A stretch of 64,000 bases of DNA. Source: Halomonas sp. (lineage in GTDB: Bacteria; Pseudomonadota; Gammaproteobacteria; Pseudomonadales; Halomonadaceae). Under the pieces are notes generated by a model that had not been told where the DNA came from, searched no databases, and saw only the letters and a program-made list of their open reading frames with translations. The stretch is taken from contig NZ_JAGOBJ010000006.1 of NCBI RefSeq assembly GCF_017983445.1, forward strand, positions 1-64,000, in the 5' to 3' direction. Positions within the stretch are counted from its first letter, which is position 1. The number at the start of each line of letters is the position of its first letter. Of this stretch, positions 58,725 to 64,000 are shown piece after piece. The position numbers and the translations under genes were made by a program.

Positions 58725-60977
58725 TTACTCTCCCGCCTCTAGCCGATCAACTTTTTGGAAGCCGCGCGGCAACTTACTGCCTCGCCGACCTCTTTCGCCG
58801 CGATAATACGCCAAATCATCCGCCTTGAGCGTGAGTTTTCGCTTACCGGCGTGAATCAGCAACGCGTCGTTTGCGCTGAGAACGGTGATATCACACACAA
58901 ATTCTTCCCGCCGCGTCGCCCTGGGCCCGGGGATATCAAGCATCTTGTTGCCTTTACCCTTGGTCATTTCGGGCAGCTGCTCAAGCGGGAAAAGCAGTAA
59001 CCGGCCTTCGTTAGATACCGACGCTACCCATAGTTCTTCACCGTCCGGCACCTCAATGGGCGCCATTACGCTGCAGCCTTTGGGTACGCTGAGCACCGCT
59101 TTACCTGCTTTATTTTTGCCGGTAAGCGCATCCAGGCGAGCCATAAAACCGTAACCACCGTCGCTTGCCAATACAAAGCGCCGCTCAGGCGGGGCAAGCA
59201 TTAGCCCGGCCATTTGCGCCCCTGCCGATACATTCGCCCGCCCGGTCACCGGTTCGCCCTGACCACGTGCGCTGGGCAAATTGTGGGCGGCCAGGGTATA
59301 AGCGCGCCCTGTATCGTCGAGTAACACCAGAGGCTGATTGGTTTTACCGCGGGCCGCCAGATGGAAGCTATCCCCGGCTTTATAGGAAAGTCCTTCTGGG
59401 TCGATATCGTGACCTTTCGCGGCGCGGATCCAGCCTTTATCAGACAGCACCACGGTGATCGGGTCGGCGCCCAGCAACTCGACTTCCGAAAGCGCCTTGG
59501 CTTCACTACGCTCAACCAACGGTGAGCGTCGCTCGTCGCCGTGCTCTTTACCCGCTGCGCGGATCTCTTTTTCGATCAAGGTGGTCAGCTTTGCTTCGCT
59601 TCCCAGCAGTCCCTGGAGCTGTTTACGCTCTTTTTCCAGCTCATCCTGCTCGCCGCGAATCTTCATCTCTTCGAGCTTGGCAAGATGACGCAAGCGTAGC
59701 TCGAGAATCGCTTCCGCCTGACGCTCTGAGAGACTAAAGGCGCTGATTAGCGAAGCTTTCGGGTCATCTTCCTCGCGAATAATCCGGATCACTTCGTCAA
59801 GATTGAGATAGGCCGTCAACAAGCCTTCCAAAATGTGCAAGCGATCTTCGACCTTACCTAAGCGGTGCTCCAACCGACGGCGCACCGTGGTGCGGCGAAA
59901 GCGTAGCCACTCACCCAGCATGTCCGGCAGTGACATAACTCGCGGGCGGCCATCCAGGCCGATCACGTTCATATTCACCCGCACATTCTTTTCCAGATCG
60001 GTGGTAGCAAACAGGTGGGCCATGAGTGACTCAACATCCACACGGCTGGAGCGCGGCTCAATCACCAGCCGCGTGGGCTCTTCGTGCGTTGATTCATCAC
60101 GAAGATCCGCGACCATGGGCAGCTTCTTGGCTTGCATCTGCGCGGCGATCTGTTCGAGCACCTTGGCACCGCTGACCTGATAGGGCACCGCGGTGATCAC
60201 GATATTGGCGTCTTCGCGGACGTAGCGAGCGCGCAGTTTTACCGAGCCGCGGCCTGACTCATAAAGCTTACGCAGGTCGGCTGGGGGAGTAATGATTTCT
60301 GCATCAGTGGGAAAATCAGGCGCCAGCACAAACGCCATCAAGTCGGTCGTGGTCGCCTGAGGATTGCGCAGCAGATGACAAGTGGCTTCAACTACTTCAC
60401 CCACGTTATGCGGCGGAATATCAGTGGCCATCCCTACCGCAATCCCGGTACCGCCATTCAGTAATACATGGGGTAGCTTGGCAGGTAGCACAAGGGGCTC
60501 CTGCATGGTGCCGTCAAAATTGGGCACCCAATCGACAGTACCCTGGCCCAGTTCGCCCAGCAGCACTTCGGAAAACCTGGAGAGCTTGGCTTCGGTATAG
60601 CGCATGGCCGCAAACGACTTGGGATCGTCCGGGCTTCCCCAGTTACCCTGGCCGTCGACCAGCGGGTAGCGGTAACTAAACGACTGCGCCATCAGCACCA
60701 TGGCTTCGTAACAGGCGCTGTCGCCATGCGGATGAAACTTACCCAGTACGTCGCCCACGGTACGCGCTGACTTTTTGTACTTGGCGTTGGCGTGAAGCGC
60801 CAATTCACGCATGGCGTAAATGATCCGCCGCTGCACGGGCTTCATGCCGTCGCCAATATTGGGCAAGGCACGGTCTAAAATGACGTACATCGAATAGTCG
60901 AGGTACGCTTTTTCGGTATAGTCGCGCAAGGAGAGACGTTCGACGTCGCCTTCCGCTACCTGAATATCCATGGTCAT
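58725..60977 (-). CDS. parC: DNA topoisomerase IV subunit A
   Basis: A 750-residue type IIA topoisomerase subunit that decatenates daughter chromosomes. It begins [20 protein letters not shown]. The quinolone-resistance region reads [18 protein letters not shown], with Ser and Glu at the positions corresponding to E. coli S80 and E84 (wild-type state). The catalytic Tyr lies in [12 protein letters not shown], and a C-terminal beta-pinwheel follows. The first ATG (60977) is better spaced from GAGG than the one two codons later. It lies 6 bases after parE. Confidence 0.96.
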   Translation of the reverse strand: MTMDIQVAEGDVERLSLRDYTEKAYLDYSMYVILDRALPNIGDGMKPVQRRIIYAMRELALHANAKYKKSARTVGDVLGKFHPHGDSACYEAMVLMAQSFSYRYPLVDGQGNWGSPDDPKSFAAMRYTEAKLSRFSEVLLGELGQGTVDWVPNFDGTMQEPLVLPAKLPHVLLNGGTGIAVGMATDIPPHNVGEVVEATCHLLRNPQATTTDLMAFVLAPDFPTDAEIITPPADLRKLYESGRGSVKLRARYVREDANIVITAVPYQVSGAKVLEQIAAQMQAKKLPMVADLRDESTHEEPTRLVIEPRSSRVDVESLMAHLFATTDLEKNVRVNMNVIGLDGRPRVMSLPDMLGEWLRFRRTTVRRRLEHRLGKVEDRLHILEGLLTAYLNLDEVIRIIREEDDPKASLISAFSLSERQAEAILELRLRHLAKLEEMKIRGEQDELEKERKQLQGLLGSEAKLTTLIEKEIRAAGKEHGDERRSPLVERSEAKALSEVELLGADPITVVLSDKGWIRAAKGHDIDPEGLSYKAGDSFHLAARGKTNQPLVLLDDTGRAYTLAAHNLPSARGQGEPVTGRANVSAGAQMAGLMLAPPERRFVLASDGGYGFMARLDALTGKNKAGKAVLSVPKGCSVMAPIEVPDGEELWVASVSNEGRLLLFPLEQLPEMTKGKGNKMLDIPGPRATRREEFVCDITVLSANDALLIHAGKRKLTLKADDLAYYRGERGRRGSKLPRGFQKVDRLEAGE

Positions 60978-60983
60978 CGGGGG

Positions 60984-62963
<1,980 letters not shown>

Positions 62964-63048
62964 CTAGAATAGCAAAAAGCTGTATATCCAGCCATGCTTT
63001 TTACTTGATTAAGAAAAGCGCTGCGTGCATTTATAGCCGCCGCGGCAG

Positions 63049-64000
63049 TTACTTATCCTGCTCGGCGGCCCAGAACGCTTCGATCAAGCCGCGGCTGGAG
63101 GCATCCATACGCGAGACATCCCCTTCACCATCGATAATCGCTTGAGTGTCGGTGGCAATCTGCTTGCCAAGCTCCACGCCCCACTGATCAAACGGGTTGA
63201 TATCCCAGATAACCGCTTGCACGAACACCTTGTGCTCATAAAGTGCAATCAAAGCACCCAGGCTGTGAGGAGTAAGCTTATCCAGCAGTACCGTGGTCGA
63301 TGGCTGGTTGCCGCGGTAGCGTTTGTGCTCAGGACGTGGCCCGTCATCTTCTAACGCGTCATCGCCCAGCATCAAAACGCGGGATTGAGCGAAGCAGTTG
63401 GCAAGCGCCAGCCTGTGCTGAGCTTTGAGGTGGCGGCGCGTATCCGGGTCCTCTACCTCATCGTAACGCTTGAGCGGGGCGATAAAATCACATACAACCG
63501 ACTGGGTGCCCTGGTGAAGCAGTTGATAAAAAGCATGCTGGGCGTTGGGACCAAGCTGCCCCCAGAGTACCGGGCAGGTCGAATAGTTGACCGTCTGGCC
63601 CTGGCGGGTAACCGACTTGCCGTTGGACTCCATTTCAAGCTGTTCAAGGTAGGCGGCAAAGTACTCCAACCGACCATCGTAGGGCAGGATCGAATGGGCA
63701 CGGATATCCAGAAAGTTAACGTTCCAGATACCGGCCAGGGCCAACAGCACCGGCAGGTTATCCTCCATGGGCGCTTCACTGAAGTGGCGGTCCATTGCAT
63801 GGGCACCGGCCAGCAGCTCGCGAAAATTCGCCATCCCCACGACCAGGGCAATCGGTAAACCAATTGTGCCCCAGAGCGAATAGCGTCCCCCTACCCAATC
63901 CCAGAATTTAAGCTGGTGGTCTGGCGCAATCCCCCACTCGCTCATTTTCTCGGGGCTGGCCGACACGCCAATAAAGTGTTGGCGCACAATAAGCTCAGCG
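63049..64000 (-). CDS. pgi: Glucose-6-phosphate isomerase (partial, C-terminal part)
   Basis: The coding sequence runs off the right edge and remains open to base 64000; at least 316 C-terminal residues are present of a protein usually near 550. It interconverts glucose 6-phosphate and fructose 6-phosphate. Signature regions are [39 protein letters not shown] (with the catalytic His) and [13 protein letters not shown] (family signature 2). The start codon is outside the window. It lies upstream of parE on the same strand with a 154-base gap. Confidence 0.95.
   Translation of the reverse strand, partial: AELIVRQHFIGVSASPEKMSEWGIAPDHQLKFWDWVGGRYSLWGTIGLPIALVVGMANFRELLAGAHAMDRHFSEAPMEDNLPVLLALAGIWNVNFLDIRAHSILPYDGRLEYFAAYLEQLEMESNGKSVTRQGQTVNYSTCPVLWGQLGPNAQHAFYQLLHQGTQSVVCDFIAPLKRYDEVEDPDTRRHLKAQHRLALANCFAQSRVLMLGDDALEDDGPRPEHKRYRGNQPSTTVLLDKLTPHSLGALIALYEHKVFVQAVIWDINPFDQWGVELGKQIATDTQAIIDGEGDVSRMDASSRGLIEAFWAAEQDK

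Overview
The window reads as chromosomal DNA of a moderately halophilic gammaproteobacterium, most likely a Halomonas-type member of the Halomonadaceae. This is an inference from gene content, not a database match. The supporting signs are acid-rich secreted proteins, a six-gene group-2 type Mrp Na+/H+ antiporter operon with fused MrpA-MrpB, a NaChBac-like sodium channel gene beside it, TRAP transport, and gammaproteobacterial housekeeping gene order. Genes are densely packed, and no gap without a gene exceeds 300 bases. I saw no rRNA, tRNA, CRISPR array, insertion sequence or prophage.

Layout. 0.1-4.2 kb (mostly minus): sixA-gpsA, htpG with an excellent sigma-32 type promoter, and a DUF1232 membrane protein. 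4.3-12.5 kb: soluble lytic transglycosylase, LysE-type exporter, cold shock protein, an acidic lipoprotein ending in a (Asp-Ala)19 tail encoded by a perfect hexanucleotide repeat, a lipid kinase-like protein, pepN and yajQ. 12.7-38 kb: cobO, followed by a large block that corresponds to the E. coli 94-minute region: purA-hisZ, hflC-hflK-hflX-hfq-miaA-mutL-amiB-tsaE-nnrD (all minus), queG, orn, rsgA, a tandem rhodanese and psd, then epmA-efp-epmB, which make and modify elongation factor P. A TetR/EmrAB efflux cassette with a perfect 9+9 inverted repeat operator candidate sits inside this block.

37.7-44.6 kb is the most interesting part: a divergent LacI-type regulator and a tight operon encoding a TRAP importer (DctPQM), a VOC-fold metalloprotein, a RuBisCO-like protein (RLP) that retains the KDDE metal/carbamate motif and the loop-6 lysine, and a DUF1537 acid-sugar kinase. 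RLP plus DUF1537 kinase is the pairing known from oxidative D-apiose/apionate catabolism. Here the usual dehydrogenase/oxidoisomerase is absent and a VOC protein takes its place next to the RLP. This suggests a variant or undescribed pathway for a branched or oxo acid sugar.

44.5-50.4 kb: a hypothetical membrane protein whose gene overlaps the kinase tail to tail, a 4-TM protein plus PQQ dehydrogenase pair that looks like a split membrane dehydrogenase, an exported ParB-like protein, and the sodium channel. 50.5-56.5 kb: the Mrp operon, preceded by a terminator-like hairpin in its leader. 56.6-64 kb: a lipoprotein, serB, parC, parE and the C-terminal part of pgi, which runs off the right edge.
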